From Bromus sterilis (taxonomy: Eukaryota > Streptophyta > Magnoliopsida > Poales > Poaceae): a DNA stretch of 64,000 nt. The notes beneath the pieces were generated by a model. The model was not told the origin of the DNA and made no database searches. It saw nothing but the letters and a program-made list of their open reading frames with translations. Positions 11,103 through 22,571 of the stretch are shown here, piece by piece. The position numbers were made by a program, and so were the translations under genes. The stretch's first letter is position 1. Each line of letters opens with the position of its first letter. Where the stretch lies: assembly GCA_950022295.1 (NCBI GenBank), contig OX465599.1, positions 8,370,001-8,434,000 on the forward strand. Reading direction: 5' to 3'.

Positions 11103-12148
11103 GCCGGCGAGCGACGTACAACACCTTTGTGGCGTCCTACATACGGCCCCTTACGCTGCTGACCAGACGTACTATACACAGCCGTGTATTTTTTTTTAAA
11201 TACCCATCTTGCCCCTGGCTGTGAAAGGGTAAGATTCAATCTCAACCATTTATTCTCTTAAGGGGGGAGTACTGAAGAAGAACTCTTACTCAAAAGCTTC
11301 TTCCAATTCTCTTCCACAATCTTTCCCAATTGTTTTGCATAGCTGTACAATGTTTAGAGGTACAAAAATGAAAGAACATATCTAAACAGAGGGTGAAAAT
11401 ACAGGTCTGTAGACGATGTGTCTTCACATTGGGGTGCTGGCCGGGGCGGTGGTGTTGGAGGGTATTGTGAGCAAGGGGTTAGGTGTCCATTCAGGTAGTT
11501 GGCTGCTACCTGAGGCCACCAGTATTGCAGGTATCCGATAGACAGGCAGGCGTGGTCGCCCAGCCCATCACATCGTCATCGATCCATTCCTCTCCGCGAT
11601 CACCGCCAGGGACCATAGCCCATCAGATCACAGGAGGCATTGCGCACAAAGGTTCAGGTTGTCGATCTTGGTTCACCTTCTCAGTGACAGAATGTCAAAT
11701 TGTTTGAGAATGGTACTACTTCGCGCGGACACTCACTACGGGAGAGGCGGTTGACGCCGACGGCCTCCATCTACGCCGACGGCCAAATGTCGGGGCCGTC
11801 GGCGTAGAGGCACGACTCGTCAGCCCTCGTAACGGGACGTCGGCGTCCCAAAACCGTCGGCGTAGGCCTCTTAAGGCCGAGGGCCGTCGTCGACGTAGAA
11901 AGGCCGTCGGCGTAGGCCAAATTTAGGCCGAGGGCCGCCGTCGGCGTAGGCCTGTCGGGTGGGCCCTGGTGGCAGTGGGCGGTAACACCGTTAGCCCATC
12001 GTAGGCTACGTCGACGGCCCCGACCTTTGGCCGTCGGCGTAGGCCCTGTTTTCATTTTTTTTATTTTCTTTTGTTTAACCGTTTAATCTTATATTAGTAA
12101 TACATTAAATAACATTGACATGGGATTATAATATATATCATCTCATTT

Positions 12149-13449
12149 CAAGTTGACATCAAATATTTGGTAGATCCTTCACAAAAAACCCTACTTATGT
12201 CACTCGGAAAATGAAAAATGGATTTTCCGTGCAAAGAAAATAAAAAATTCCTTTGGCAAACTTTTTGGCTAGTATAATATACACACATGTGTAAAATATG
12301 AGATCATTTGGGAAAACTATCCTTTTAAACCAGTTATAACATCGGTCATTTGGATTGAAAGTCATGAATCTTCATACTCGATAGCTCATTTTTAAAAAAC
12401 TTTTATAAAATATTTGCCTTATTACAAGTTTGTTGTTTTGTATGGTTACTAAGACATAAATTAGGATGCAACGCGAAGGTTTTACAATTTTTTAAATTTT
12501 TTGAATTATTTTTGTCGATTTCAAAAAGTGGTCAAAACAGAGTGCATGACCGGTAATAGATAGGAGTGGAATCTTACAAAAGTCTTGGTGGATCCCTGAT
12601 GAACTGACTACTTGTGTATCTAGAAATGATTTTTTCAAAAAATAAAGAGCAAACTATCAAGACATGTAGTTCAAATTTGACCCCGTTCCAGTTGAATCTG
12701 CGGAAATTTGTCTTTTTCAGAAGAGGTATATAAAAACCATATTACATGGAAACTTTGGTCAATTGTAAATAACACATGGTCTAATATTTTACAAAAATAA
12801 AGTGGTTCAAGTTGACATTAAATATTTGATAGATCCTTCACAAAAAACCCCTATTTTTGTCACTCGGAAAATGAAAAATGGATTTTTCGTGCAAAGAAAA
12901 TAAAAAACTTCCTTTGGCAAACTTGTTGACTAATATAATATACACACATGTGCAAAATATGAGATCATTTGGGAAAACTATCCTTTCAAACTAGCTATAA
13001 CATTGGTCATTTGGCTTGAAAGTCATGAATCTTCATACTCGATAGCTCATTTTGAAAAGAATTTTATGAGATATTTGCCTTATAAGACATAAATTAGGAT
13101 GCAACGCGAATGTTTTACAATTTTTTTACTTTTTTTGAATTATTTTTGTCGATTTCAAAAAGTGGTCAAAACGGAGGGCATGACCCGTAATAGATAGGTG
13201 TGAAATCTTACAAAAGTCTTGGTGGATACCTGATGAAATGACTACTTGTGTATCTAGAAATGATTTTTTCAAAAAATAAAGAGCAAACTATGAAGCACAT
13301 GTAGTTCAAATTTGACCCCGTTCCAGCTGAATCTGCGGAAATTTGTCCTTTTCAGAAGATGTATATAAAGAAACATATTACGTGGAAACTTTGGTTAATT
13401 GTAAATAAAATATGGTCTAGTATTTTAAAAAAATAAAGTGGTTCAAAAT
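12149..13449. repeat. Two-copy ~659-bp tandem repeat in CACTA 1
   Basis: The block starting CAAGTTGACATCAAATATTT at 12149 restarts at 12808 with scattered base changes and small indels. It is AT-rich and non-coding. Confidence 0.85.
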
Positions 13450-13561
13450 TTTATCACACCACAGACATCAACAAGGTCCTAGACATCAACAAGATTTAAT
13501 AGGATTGATATGATACATATATCAACAAGTGTCTGTTAAGCGAGTTGGGTAGGTGTTGAAT

Positions 13562-13627
13562 GGAACTGAGAAGTTAAGCGTGCTGGGGCTGGAGTACTGT
13601 GAGGATGGGTGACCCTTGGGGAAGTTT
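13562..13627 (+). ncRNA. 5S-rRNA-like module in CACTA 1
   Basis: The stretch contains GAAGTTAAGCGTGCT, then AGTACTGTGAGGATGGGTGA and CC...GGGGAAGT. These are the 3' half of plant 5S rRNA, spanning box A, the intermediate element and box C of the RNA polymerase III internal promoter, with a few substitutions. The 5' half of 5S is missing or unrecognisable, so it is not an rRNA gene. Related modules lie in the CACTA elements at 48019-48083 and 58509-58572. Whether it is transcribed is unknown. Confidence 0.8.
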
Positions 13628-14229
13628 GACCACGAAGGTCAATTTGACCTGAGATTAACCATAATGATCTTAGATTAATAAAAATAAAAATAAAAAAAAT
13701 ATACGCCGGCCGTCGGCGTAGCTGACCACCAGACCAAACGGCCGTTAGTCTCTGTGTGGACCCCACCTAGCATACGCCGACGGCTTGCCGTCGGCGTATA
13801 TTTCTACGCCGACGACAATGGTACACCGACGGCATCGGAGGCTAACCTGAGGAATACCTAAGCCGACGGTGATACGCCGACGGCGGCCCTCGGCGTAGAC
13901 CTACGCCGACGGCATTTTGCTCTACGCCGACGGTTTCCGGCCGTCGGCGTATGCGTGCTGTGCCGTAGTGACTATGATTCCATGATCTTTATTCATGTCA
14001 TCCACAAACCATAGCTCCCTTTTCAACAAACAACAATTGTACAATAATACAAATTCTGAAGCATTGTATGTTCCCCTGCAAAGCCAAGACAATGAACTTT
14101 CAAACTTAAATACATACGCTGACAATTTTATTTTTCTGTAATATAACATTCCCTTAAACAACATAAATATGTCAACCCTCAATAACAAACACATGGATAC
14201 AACCAAAAAAAAGGATGAAAAACAATACT

Positions 14230-15125
14230 CATGGATTTGAGTTCAGAGTTTACATGGAGTGCCCATATCAAGAGAAGTGCATCAAAAGTAGCGATATCGG
14301 CCGTGTTTGCAAAAGCGCTTCCATCCGACAAGAGCCTCTCATTGACCACCTTCTCCATTTGCGCTAGCTTGTCGAGTGCAGGTGATACTCTAGATTCCGA
14401 AAAATAAAGTTGTACAACATAGGGTTAAAAGTTAGGTTCCAGACAACATTGCAAGGTCTTTTATCTGGATACTTCGGACAACAAAAACATACCTGGCTGT
14501 GATCTTTTGCCAGTTCCTCTCTAGCCCATCGAGGTCTTTCCTCAAGTTTTCAACCGACTTGTAGTCCCTCGCTAAAGGATTAAGAACCTCCACCGCCTGC
14601 ATTCCATTTTGCACAATCCAAGTTATATATAGCCCACACGAACTAAGTTTCATCCACAATTTCAACCTCAAGCATCTATCTAATATCCACTGGATCATTT
14701 ATTTATGTCTTAATCTGACCAGTAGCAATAATGGTGAAATTCAGTAAGAGCAGACTGATTTTTTTCTCTGAACTTCTTCAGTTGTGAAATTCACCAAGTG
14801 TAGGAAGAAAATTTTCTCTGAACTTAGTAGTACACACATACGGGAAAATCCTATTCTGAACCCGAGCACAAATGTGCTCTTTATCTCACTCGTTCGCTGA
14901 CATTGAGATTGGCACTGCCCATCGTATAAGACACTTTATAGTTGTTCGTATTTCACACATACGTAAGAACTTAGGAGTAAAGATTTGAGTTCAAACTTCA
15001 AAGTACCTAGATTTTGTAGTTGGCACGTGAACCCAATATCCTCTGTCTTTGATCCCCATTATCTCCAGTGCATTGAGGATAATGCCACGGAAATCATGCC
15101 TTTGCTCCAGCCATACAGCTATACT
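14230..15125 (-). pseudogene. Captured exon pieces of an unidentified gene
   Basis: On the minus strand three exon-like blocks are bounded by splice signals. One, 15007-15125, ends at CTAG|GTACTT and encodes EQRHDFRGIILNALEIMGIK among others; CACTA 2 interrupts it on the upstream side and the frame resumes at 19654. A second, 14493-14596, lies between GCAG and CAG|GTATGT and encodes ARDYKSVENLRKDLDGLERN. A third, up to 14389, encodes DKLAQMEKVVNERLL and ADIATFDALL. Blocks two and three join in the same frame. I do not recognise the parent gene. Confidence 0.55.
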
Positions 15126-16186
15126 CACTACGGGAGAGGCGGTTGACGGCTACGGCCGACATCTACGCCGACGGCCAAATGTCGGGCCGTCGGCGTAGAC
15201 TGGCAGACTCGTCAGCCCCGTAATGGGCCGTCGGCGTCCCAAAGCCGTCGGCTTAGGCCTATTTTGGCCGAGGGCCGCCGTCGGCGTATAAATGCCGTCG
15301 GCGTAACTCCTGCCAGGTGGGCCCCGTTGACGGCGGGCGGCAACCCTGTTAGCCAGTAGAGGCTACGCCGACGACCCCGACCTTTGGCTGTCGGCGTAGT
15401 ACCTACTTTCATTTTTCTTTTTTATTTTCTTTTCTTTTGTTTAATAGTTTAATCTTATATTACTAATACATAAAATAATATTGGAAATGGGATTATAATA
15501 TATATCATCTCTTTTCAACCCTCGATATACGCCTCTTTATTCTTTTTGTGTCTTCTAGTTAATACATAAGATAATATATTAATAAATTATAATACTAAAT
15601 TAAAATATATTATGCTACTAGTACTATATTAATATGTGTATGCTCCACAGTTTTACCTCGTGAGGAGAAAGCTATAAGGGTAAACCGCCGCCCCCTCCCC
15701 GGCCCCGCCCCTCGCGCCCAGACTAGGCCGGGTTTCGGTGAAGAAAGATCACCAGAGTGCCGTAGTACCTCATGAACTTCAATGTGATTGTAGGGTATGT
15801 GTCCAAGTGTGGTGTAAGATCCATGCATAAATGCAATGTATAGCTCCTTGGTGTGACCATCTCCACATTCATGCGATAACACTATATATGCAAAGTCATG
15901 GACATGCATGTAGGTGTGGAATACACCCGTTTGCGGGTATACCGGGGGCTACGATGTGTTACAAGGTCCTAACCTTGTTTTCCATGTAGTTATGTCCTAA
16001 AAAACCTCAACAAACAAAAAAAATACATTGTTGGAACATCGTGCGAAGAAAGCTATAGGGGTAGCCCTCCACACCCCCCTCTGGAACAGGATGTAACACG
16101 TGAATTACCGCTGAAGCGTCGGAATCCTAGAAAAACTTGCATGTGGACCTAGGGTATGTGTAAAAGTGTGGTGGAAGGCCCATAGT

Positions 16187-17925
16187 GTGATTTAATGTTT
16201 GTAGATGGCATATGTAGGTCATGTGTCTGACGTTGTTCACGGACATGGGCTAATACTTAGTAAAATCGTCGATCCGTATGTGGAAACTCCCGGTACATGT
16301 CTACCGGTGTGAATAATGTGGTGAAATGTGTTCCACCTTGGTTTTCCATGTACATATGTGCTAAACAAACATAGATAGATAAAAAAGTCCATTGGTCCAT
16401 CCTCGTACGGAGAAAACTATAAGGGTAGATCTGCGGGGCCCCCCAATCTAAGGTTTCAGGGGTGAATGACCGTCGGAGGGCCGGAATCATTGGAAAACCT
16501 GCATGTGGAGCTAGGTTATGTTTATAAGTGTGATTTAATGTTTGTAGATGGCATCTGTAGGTCATGTGTCTGACGTTGTTCATGGACATGGGCTAACACT
16601 TAGTAAAATCGTCGATCCGTATGTGGAAACTCCCGGTACGTGTCTACCGGTGTGAATAATGTGGTGAAATGTGTTCAACCTTGGTTTTCCATGTACATAT
16701 GTGCTAAACAAACATAGATAGATAAAAAAGTCCATTGGTCCATCCTCGTACGGACAAAGCTATAAGGGTAGATTGTGATTTAATGTTTGTAGATGGCATA
16801 TGTAGGTCATGTGTCTGACGTTGTTCACGGACATGGGCTAACACTTAGCAAAATCGTCGATCCGTATGTGGAAACTCCCGGTACGTGTCTACCGGTGTGA
16901 ATAATGTGGTGAAATGTGTTCAACCTTGGTTTTACATGTACATATGTGCTAAACAAACATATATAGATAAAAAAGTCCATTGGTCCATTCTCGTACGGAG
17001 AAAGCTATAAGGGTAGATCTGCGGGGCCCCCCCGATCTAGGGTTTCGGGGGTGAATGACCGTCGGAGGGCCGGAATCATTGGAAAACCTGCATGTGGAGC
17101 TAGGTTATGTTTATAGGTGTGATTTAATGTTTGTAGATGGCATATGTAGGTCATGTGTCTGACGTTGTTCACGGACATGGGCTAACACTTAGTAAAATCG
17201 TCGATCCGTATGTGGAAACTCCCGGTACGTGTCTACCGGTGTGAATAATGTGGTGAAATGTGTTCAACCTTGGTTTTCCATGTACATATGTGCTAAACAA
17301 ACATAGATAGATAAAAAAGTCCATTGGTCCATCCTCGTACGGAGAAAGCTATAAGGGTAGATCTGCGCCCCCCCCGATCTAGGGTTTCGGGGGTGAATGA
17401 CCGTCGGAGGGCTGGAATCATTGGAAAACCTGCATGTGGAGCTAGGTTATGTTTATAAGTGTGATTTAATGTTTGTAGATGGCATATGTAGGTCATGTGT
17501 CTGACGTTGTTCACGGACATGGGCTAACACTTAGTAAAATCGTCGATCCGTATGTGGAAACTTCCGGTATGTGTCTACCGGTGTGAATAATGTGGTGAAA
17601 TGTGTTCAACCTTGGTTTTCCATGTACATATGTGCTAAACAAACATAGATAGATAAAAAAGTCCATTGGTCTATCCTCGTACGGAGAAAGCTATAAGGGT
17701 AGATCTGCGCCCCCCCCCTATCTAGGGTTTCGGGGGTGAATGACCGTCGGAGGGCCGGAACCATTGGAAAACCTGCATGTGGAGCTAGGTTATGTTTATA
17801 GGTGTGATTTAATGTTTGTAGATGGCATATGTAGGTCATGTGTCTGACGTTGTTCACGGACATGGGCTAACACTTAGTAAAATCGTCGATCCGTATGTGG
17901 AAACTCCCGGTACGTGTCTACGGGA
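16187..17925. repeat. 343-bp tandem array in CACTA 2
   Basis: The marker GTGATTTAATGTTTGTAGAT starts at 16187, 16530, 16775, 17119, 17461 and 17804. Spacings are 343, 245, 344, 342 and 343, so the array is regular with one copy short by about 98 bp. The last copy is cut at about 17925. Repeated minus-strand ORFs in the array are a by-product of the repeat. Confidence 0.93.
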
Positions 17926-17958
17926 CGGCGGCCGTCGGCGTAGGCCTAAGCCGACGGC

Positions 17959-19588
17959 TGATACGTCCAAAACGTATCGATAATTTCTGCTTACTCCATG
18001 CATGTTTTGTGTCATATTGCTATGATCTAGATACACTTTCATACATTTTTATCATATTTGGACTAACCTATTAACTCAGTGCACCCCAGTGCCAGTTCCT
18101 GTTTTCTGCTGTTTTTCTATTTCAGTTTTCCCCCATATAAAAAGTGCCAGAAAAATTCGGGAAAATTCAGATAAAAAATCAGCGTGATGGAAGCTTCGAG
18201 AAAAGCCCGGGAGGGGCCAGAGGGGGGGCCATGGGGGCCCAGGTGGCCACCCGGCGCGGCCCCACCCCTGGCCGCGCCAGGGGGGCGCCTGGGGCCCCTG
18301 GTCCACCTCTGGCTGCCCCCCTTCGCCTATTTATCCCCCGTCATGGGAAAACTCCAGAAGAAGAACCCTATTCCGCGAACTCTCCTCTGTTCCGCCGCCG
18401 CCGCGCTTCCAAGATCGGGAGCACCAGAAGACCCCTTCCCGATACCCTGCCGGAGGGAGGATTGACCTCCGGGAGTCTCCTCTCCACCATGGATGCTCCC
18501 CGGATGTCTCGTGAGTAGTTTTCCTTGGACCATGGGTCCGTGATCAGTAGCTATTTGATGTTCTCCTCCCCTCTTTGATCTTCATTGTTTAGACCTCGTG
18601 AGCAGCCCTACATGATCGAGGCACCTTTGTAATATTTCTGCTATTTCTATGTTGAGTTTGATCGGATCCGATGGATTATGAGATTATGTTCAGATTGTGA
18701 TAGAGTAATATATTTGGTTTTTATCTCTTATATTTTTGTTCCTAAGTAATTCTTGCATGCTCTCCGTTGCTGTTTATTGCTTTGGCCAAGTAGTAGGTAG
18801 TGACTCCAAGAGGGAGCGTTGTGCTAGATTGTGGGTTCATGCCTCCCCGATGACATGCTTGAGTGACAGAAACATGAGTCTAGGGGATGTGTTGTTGCCA
18901 CAAGGGGGAAAACAACGGTGCTTGTAACCGCGGTTACAAGGATTTTTTACTTTACGCAAAGTTCTTTTTAATGCAGTTGTCTGTTGCTTTGGGTTTACAC
19001 TTTGGGTGGGGCTCGCAACTTAATACCAGCGAGATGTTCTGGATAGATATCTCAAGGTGGATGATTAGTAGTAGATGCAGATGGATTTCGGTCTACTTAC
19101 CTTGGCGTACTGCCTGTGCTTTTGAACCTCTTCCTTTCTTTTGTAGCATAGTTAGCATTGCGGTGCGTTCTTAATCCTGTCAATTGCCTTTTTGTAATTT
19201 GTTTACCTCGCATAGCATTTTTATCGTCTTTTGGGAGAGAGACATCACTAGCGAACATCACGTATCCCGGTCCATATCCTCATTATTGTTTCCAAGCTAG
19301 ATTTACTTTTCTGCATTTACTTTCAAGTTGCTATCATTATCTCCTTGCGTTTTATCATTTTTGAACAACAAGACCGGAGAGATTGACAACCTCTCCGAAC
19401 TTCGTTCGGAGCAAAGTTATCTGTGTCTGTGTGCAGGTCCGCGTCAGTTGCGCCGCTGACACCTACTTATCATCTCTGGAGTCCTACTGGAGACAAACCT
19501 TGGTATCTTTACTGAGGGAAACTTGCTGCTGTACCGCATCACGCCTTCCACTTGGGGCCTACCAACGAAGGGCGAGAAGCCGTCATCA
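17959..19588 (+). mobile_element. Solo LTR (1630 bp) inside CACTA 2
   Basis: It starts TGATACGTCC and ends GTCATCA (TG...CA) and is flanked by the 5-bp target duplication ACGGC (17954-17958 and 19589-19593). No second LTR or internal domain is present, so it is a solo LTR left by unequal recombination. The start and the end are of a type common in Triticeae LTR elements. ORFs inside (18144-18518 and others) are GC-rich chance frames. Confidence 0.9.
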
Positions 19589-19653
19589 ACGGCTTTCTGG
19601 CCTACGCCGACGGTGGCTGGCCGTCGGCGTATGGTTGTCGTCCCGTAGTGACT

Positions 19654-20619
19654 ATGGAGTAAAGCAGAGAGGTACTGAATTAGAAAATTTATATATAAGC
19701 ATGAGAGCAATATTCAGGCTGCAATTTGAATAATGTTAAACAAAAAGAATTACATAAGCATGAGAACAAATTATCTCCTGTACCAAAGAGCATACCAAGT
19801 GCAGTGCAGGTCACATACAAGTTAGCCGGTGGTCTGGCTCCATGATGGTCGTGAGAACGGAGAACCTAGCCGCCGATGTCCACCTTGTAGGGCTTGGTGC
19901 TTCACATGCCGAGCACCGTCTGCTTCTGTGGCGGTGACGGCGCCTGCGGTGGGGCAGTCTCGTACATCGACATCTCCACCCTGAGGGGCGCTGGCGCATA
20001 TCAGGCGCGAGCTACGGTGTGCGCACCACGTCCTTGTGCCCCCGGAGCACGTCCTAGTACTGCTTCGGCATCACGTCAACCCACTTCGGCCACGGACAGT
20101 GATGCTGCAGCCGCGAGTGCGACTGCGACGGGCATCACATCGATGGCCGCGGGCGCGACCGAGCAGACGAGGATCACGACGAAGTTGGTCGCGAAGACGA
20201 CGCAGCCGACAGACGCGGAGAGACGAGCGAGCAGAGGCGCCGATCCCAGCAGCGCTTCTGCTGCCGCAGCCTGTCCAGCTGCTGCCGGTACGCCGCCTGG
20301 AACAGGTAGGGAGAGAGGTCGAGGGGAAGGGGAGAGGGCGGCGCCCAGCGGCAAGGTGGACGGTGGGTGAAAGGGTGGAGGCGGTGGATGGTTAGAGGGG
20401 CAGGGAGGGAATTGGGGGAGACGAAGTCTGCTCTGAGGATGTTGGGGCGCCGTTCTTTTTTGAGATCTCATTGCGAGCGAGGGTGCGCTAGTTGCGGCTG
20501 GGGTTTTCGGGCGTGGAACGAGGGAGAGGAGTACCAACGTGGGTTTCCTTCGATAGCTGGGTGTTGGATAGGTGGTCGAACCATCACGACGACGGCCTCT
20601 AGCCCTTTAATAGTATAGA
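19654..20619 (-). pseudogene. GC-rich gene-fragment region of Helitron N
   Basis: Just right of CACTA 2 the minus strand continues the captured exon (YLSALLHS before the junction). From about 20540 down to 19850 the minus strand is GC-rich and encodes a hydrophobic Ala/Val-rich stretch (CVVFATNFVVILVCSVAPAA), like a membrane segment, then disrupted pieces. This looks like a second captured gene fragment, with a proline-rich 5' part. I do not identify it; a resemblance to UPF0496-type proteins is only a guess. Confidence 0.35.
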
Positions 20620-20733
20620 TAACAATTTGATGTCATATATGTTACTACTATTTTTCTATAAGATTGGTCAAAATTTTAATACTTTGACTTAGAAAGAAAT
20701 CTAGAAATACACTTATTCGCGGACGAAGGAAGT
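20620..20733. mobile_element. Stowaway-type MITE, right part
   Basis: Continuation of the MITE begun at 9834. It ends with ACTTATTCGCGGACGAAGGA and a TA. Contiguity with the left part is proven by the copy at about 57570-57829. Confidence 0.75.
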
Positions 20734-22571
20734 AAAAGCCTTCTATGTGCGCACGTATGCACCTGTTCTCTCAGTTTGCATGTCTCATCAACATCTTTTG
20801 TTCTGTATAGAATAAATAAATGATGATGTATATATGTTATCTTTTCAAGTTGCTTACAATCCTATCACAAAAGTTAGCATATATATTTAACAAATGACAA
20901 TACACAAACGAAGCATGTTCCACTCATATAAATTAAATTAAATTTCTTCATATTTAGAAATATAATTTGCGTGTGGTGCATATAATTTTATATTTGATGC
21001 TTTTAATGTGGGGAAAAGGTAATGAGACATATTTTACAAAGATATTTTGTATAACTCTAAATATTGATCATTGATTGAAAATTTCTTACTCCGTTTATAA
21101 ATACATAATGAATAGAAGAAGACTTTACGTTGAATAGAGAATACCACATAAATATGAAAAAAATTAGCACAAAAAAAGTAATGTTCATGCATCCAGATTG
21201 TAAGTTTGTAGTGGTGATATGTGGAAAAGAATAATAATGAGAAGGCTATAATAATGTGGGTTGTCAAGGGAAATATTTGTCCACATTCGGTGACAAGGAA
21301 TTGTGAAAGTATGAAATTCAATTGAAAATGTTTAATGGCTTAGAAGGGTATTAATCTATCAGTGTACCATATATCCAATTAAACTCGGATAGTGAAGCTT
21401 GACCTCGATGAGTGTCTTCAATCACTTTTTACTATGATTGTCATACATATAAAGCTATAAATAAATATAAACTTAATTACTATGGTTCAAATAGGATGCT
21501 GAAGAAAAGCTTGCATTGAGGTTTCTCTACCTTTGATTATAAATGTATAAATGTTTACTTGAAACATGCCAAAATATAATACTATATTTGAATTTGTCTA
21601 TAAGTACAATTTATTCTCATTTAATTGTTAGAGACATGTCATATTGTGAAGATTTACGAACATAGTAAAATAAAAATATTACTATTTCACTCTGCTGCTA
21701 ACGAAAAGGAATTATTTTCTATTCTGCATCATTAAGAAAATACATTCTGATGGAAAGAATGGATAAGCATCATCCTGCCATTGCTCGGGTGGACCATAAT
21801 TATTATTTGGATTGTGATTCATAATAATATATTATCATCGCATAATTATTTATATCAGATTAAAACTATTGCCTAACAATTTTTCTGATGTTTTAAATAA
21901 ATTTATCAATCTAATATCTTGCACAAACAGTACATACAATCATCAATACAATTTTATGAAAATGGCATAGTAATCATTCACGCACAAATTAAAAGAGTTT
22001 TGCATGCAAGTGATATGTTTATTTAACCTAATATATTGTGTTTACTATTGATTTGTATTAGTTGCTAGCGAATAATATAAACCTGAAAACTATATATTTT
22101 AGTTGTTAATTAATTTTTTGAATTTGATTAATATGTTTTCATAATTATATTTTAGAAAATAAAGAGATGCCCTCACGGTATTGTCTTCTGCCTTAATTGC
22201 ATATCATTAGCATATGCATATCTTAAGGCAATTATGATTTTTATTATCTATTTATCTAGACTATTACTCCTTCCAAAATTAAGGGATATACAAAATTGAA
22301 CTTCAAAGAAATAATAGTAAATCTTGCTTCAAATGCTAAATTTGTGTTAATTCCCTTTCTTTCGCATTTAATTGATTATACCTATAGTTATGTGATAAAA
22401 TTAATAAGGAATACACAAAAAATATGAATAAATTATATAATTTATGTTATGTGCTTCATATAAGAGAAGTGCAAAACAAAGACGACTGAAATACGGTGCC
22501 AGCACAATGAACAATAAAAATATATAACATGATAGTATTAGCCCTCGCATTTGCGAGGGCCACCTTTCTAG

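Larger units (their letters stand above)
11734..13970. mobile_element. Non-autonomous CACTA element 1
   Basis: It begins CACTACGGGAGAGG and ends CCGTAGTG, with the 3-bp target duplication ACT on both sides (11731-11733 and 13971-13973). Both subterminal regions are packed with direct and inverted copies of an 11-12-mer, TACGCCGACGGC, the expected transposase-binding array. The interior has a two-copy ~659-bp tandem repeat (12149 and 12808) and a 5S-rRNA-like module near the right end (13562-13627). There is no transposase ORF. Confidence 0.9.
15126..19650. mobile_element. Non-autonomous CACTA element 2 (with nested solo LTR)
   Basis: It starts CACTACGGGAGAGGCGGTTG and ends CCCGTAGTG, flanked by the target duplication ACT (15123-15125 and 19651-19653). 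It has the same ends and TACGCCGACGGC subterminal repeats as CACTA 1. The interior is dominated by a 343-bp tandem array. A solo LTR at 17959-19588 has inserted near the right end. Without it the element is about 2.9 kb. No transposase is present. It interrupts an exon-like block of the captured gene. Confidence 0.88.
9981..20619 (-). mobile_element. Nested Helitron-like element N (minus strand) with captured genes
   Basis: Comparing Helitrons L and R places a 10.6-kb insert precisely here. On the minus strand it starts TCTATACTATTAAAGGGC after an A and ends with a small hairpin (TCGTA/TACGA arms, about 9993-10008), then GCATTCTACTA, followed by T. This is the Helitron layout (A|TC start, 3' hairpin, A-T target), though the last bases are not a canonical CTRR. 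It contains a GA 20-oxidase-like fragment, exon pieces of a second gene, a GC-rich fragment near 19.8-20.5 kb, and two later CACTA insertions. No Rep/helicase is seen. Confidence 0.65.
8710..22571 (+). mobile_element. Helitron L (plus strand, with nested insertions)
   Basis: The left end is TCTATTATATACTAAAAG preceded by A. The right end is a strong GC hairpin (GCCCTCGCATTTGCGAGGGC, about 22541-22560), then CACCTTT and CTAG, followed by T. A|TC...CTAG|T with a subterminal hairpin is the Helitron signature. Without the 10.6-kb insert at 9981-20619 the element is about 3.2 kb. No Rep/helicase ORF is present, so it is non-autonomous. A near-identical copy in reverse orientation lies at 55768-59710. 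The left end carries a 124-bp tandem duplication. Confidence 0.8.

Noticed and set aside
13562..13627. Genuine 5S rRNA gene
   Set aside because: Only the 3' half is recognisable and it lies inside a CACTA element, not in a 5S tandem array.
16257..17863. Repeated minus-strand ORFs beginning MSVNNVRHMTY or similar
   Set aside because: They are products of the 343-bp tandem array, recurring with the repeat period.
18144..18518. 124-aa ORF
   Set aside because: Lies within the solo LTR, biased composition, no domain.
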